A stretch of DNA of 7,478 nt from Bacteroidota bacterium (lineage in GTDB: Bacteria; Bacteroidota; Bacteroidia; Chitinophagales; Chitinophagaceae). Position 1 is the stretch's first letter. Each line of letters begins with the position of its first letter. The stretch lies in contig JAKPBL010000620.1 of assembly GCA_029778965.1 (NCBI GenBank), positions 1-7,478 of the forward strand. The letters run 5' to 3'. Of this stretch, positions 6,459 to 7,478 are shown piece by piece. The notes beneath the pieces are model-generated. The model did no database searches and was not told where the DNA came from. It saw only the letters and a program-made list of their open reading frames with translations. A program made the translations under genes and the position numbers.

Positions 6459-7478
6459 ATGATACACAGAACCAGCTTGCCTTGCTGCCTGCGCGTTGCC
6501 GGCTTATTTATAATAGGTGGCATCACGGTTTTCCTGGCGGGCTGTTCACACGCGCCCAAAGAAAAAAAATATAAAATCGGATTTTCGCAATGTACGGGCG
6601 AAGGTATCTGGAGAAAATCCATGCTGGAAAGCATGCAGCGTGAACTGTCTTTTCATCCGGGCGCGGAACTGATCTTCCGTGACGCGAAAGACAAAAGTAA
6701 TGTCCAGATAAAACAGATCCAGGAGCTGCTCGACCTGGATATCGATATATTACTGGTTTCTCCCAATGAAGCCCACCCATTGACACCCATTGTTGAAGCT
6801 TGTATTGCCAAAGGCGTTCCGGTGGTGGCCATCGACCGCAAAACATCTTCAGGTCTTTATACCAGCTTTATTGGTGCGGATAACTTCGAAATAGGCAAAA
6901 TGGCCGGAACCTATGTAGCCGGCTTGTTCAAAGATTCAGGCAATGTGGTTGAAGTGGTGGGGCTGCCGGGGTCCACACCCGCCATCGAACGGCAACGGGG
7001 TTTTGCCGAAGGCATCAAAGCCAATCCGCGTGTAAGGATCAAGGCCGAAGTATATGGCAACTGGCTGCGGGTTCCTGCCAGGGATGAGCTGATGAAAATA
7101 AAGGATGTGCTGCGGCCAACCGATGTTGTCTTCGCGCACAATGACCGTATGGCTATGGCGGCGCATGAAGTGTATTCCGCACTTGACATGGCCGGGCAAG
7201 CCCGCTTCATCGGTGTCGACGGAACGCCGGGGCCTGGCGGCGGTATTGAATTGGTGTCAGACAGTATTTTGTACGCTACCATGCTTTATCCCACCGGCGG
7301 GCAGGAGGCGATCCAGACTGCCTTCAGGATACTGAACAACGAATCGTTCAATAAAGAGAACCGGTTGCAGACGCTGGTGATCGACCGTTCAAATGTTCGG
7401 CTGATGAAATTTCAAACCGATAAGATCAACAGCCAGCAGAAAGACATAGAGCGGCAGCAGGGCCTTCTTGCCGAACAA
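6459..7478 (+). CDS. Periplasmic sugar-binding sensor, N-terminal part of a probable hybrid two-component system (3' end outside window)
   Basis: The frame is open from ATG 6459 to the edge, giving 340 residues. Residues 14-28 are a hydrophobic signal or anchor ending in LAGC (Cys29). Residues 38 to about 315 are a type I periplasmic-binding fold of the RbsB kind. The ligand contacts of E. coli RbsB have clear counterparts: Asp126-Arg127 (IDR), Arg178 (ERQRGF), Asn228 (HNDRMA), Asp254 (VDGTPG) and Gln282; Trp51 and Trp202 sit where RbsB uses Phe. The last visible residues, from about 319, are a Gln-rich coiled-coil-like linker (KINSQQKDIERQQG) of the kind that leads into a membrane helix and histidine kinase in PBP-type HTCS proteins such as the fructose sensor BT1754. 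The stand-alone alternative, an ABC-transporter binding protein, is less likely because such proteins end before this linker. It is divergent from susC and so probably senses a sugar and activates that operon. Kinase, receiver and AraC domains are predicted beyond the window, not seen. Confidence 0.88.
   Translation, partial: MIHRTSLPCCLRVAGLFIIGGITVFLAGCSHAPKEKKYKIGFSQCTGEGIWRKSMLESMQRELSFHPGAELIFRDAKDKSNVQIKQIQELLDLDIDILLVSPNEAHPLTPIVEACIAKGVPVVAIDRKTSSGLYTSFIGADNFEIGKMAGTYVAGLFKDSGNVVEVVGLPGSTPAIERQRGFAEGIKANPRVRIKAEVYGNWLRVPARDELMKIKDVLRPTDVVFAHNDRMAMAAHEVYSALDMAGQARFIGVDGTPGPGGGIELVSDSILYATMLYPTGGQEAIQTAFRILNNESFNKENRLQTLVIDRSNVRLMKFQTDKINSQQKDIERQQGLLAEQ

Noticed and set aside
6218..6634. 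138-codon minus-strand open frame across the intergenic region and sensor start
   Set aside because: It is antisense to the sensor's signal peptide, crosses the hairpin and repeats, and looks like no known protein.
6911..7282. 123-codon minus-strand open frame in the sensor gene
   Set aside because: It is antisense to the periplasmic-binding domain, which has conserved ligand residues across exactly this stretch.

Overview
The window looks like part of a polysaccharide-utilisation locus (PUL) from a member of the Bacteroidota. A SusC/SusD pair, a lipobox-type SusD signal peptide, a periplasmic sugar-binding sensor protein divergent from susC, and the lack of clear Shine-Dalgarno sequences all point there. 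Moderately GC-rich coding sequence and the style of the SusC and sensor proteins fit an environmental Chitinophagaceae-like bacterium better than a gut Bacteroides, but the genus cannot be fixed from this sequence.

Layout. Positions 1-6136 hold three minus-strand genes transcribed right to left: susC-like (6136 to 3032), susD-like (3005 to 1269) and a secreted beta-propeller protein resembling glycoside hydrolases (1251 to beyond position 1, 3' end missing). The gaps are only 26 and 17 bases with no terminator, so they form an operon. Positions 6137-6458 are a 322-base AT-rich divergent intergenic region containing a near-perfect 13-base direct repeat, a GC-rich hairpin and several short inverted repeats. 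From 6459 to the right edge runs a plus-strand gene for a periplasmic sugar-binding sensor, whose 340 visible residues match the N-terminal half of a hybrid two-component system (HTCS); the kinase and regulator parts would lie beyond the window.

How they work together (inference from known PULs). The surface SusD lipoprotein would bind a glycan or oligosaccharide and the TonB-dependent SusC channel would import it. The Tat-exported beta-propeller protein would act on the product in the periplasm. The divergent sensor would bind a released monosaccharide through a ribose-binding-protein-like fold that keeps the six main ligand contacts of RbsB, and activate the operon from the shared intergenic region. 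SusC has no N-terminal STN domain, which agrees with HTCS control rather than sigma/anti-sigma control. The substrate is not determined; a fructan or other furanose/pentose-releasing glycan is a reasonable hypothesis only because fructose-sensing HTCS proteins share this sensor fold.

No RNA genes, insertion sequences, CRISPR arrays or broken genes were seen. The least explained part of the window is the intergenic region.
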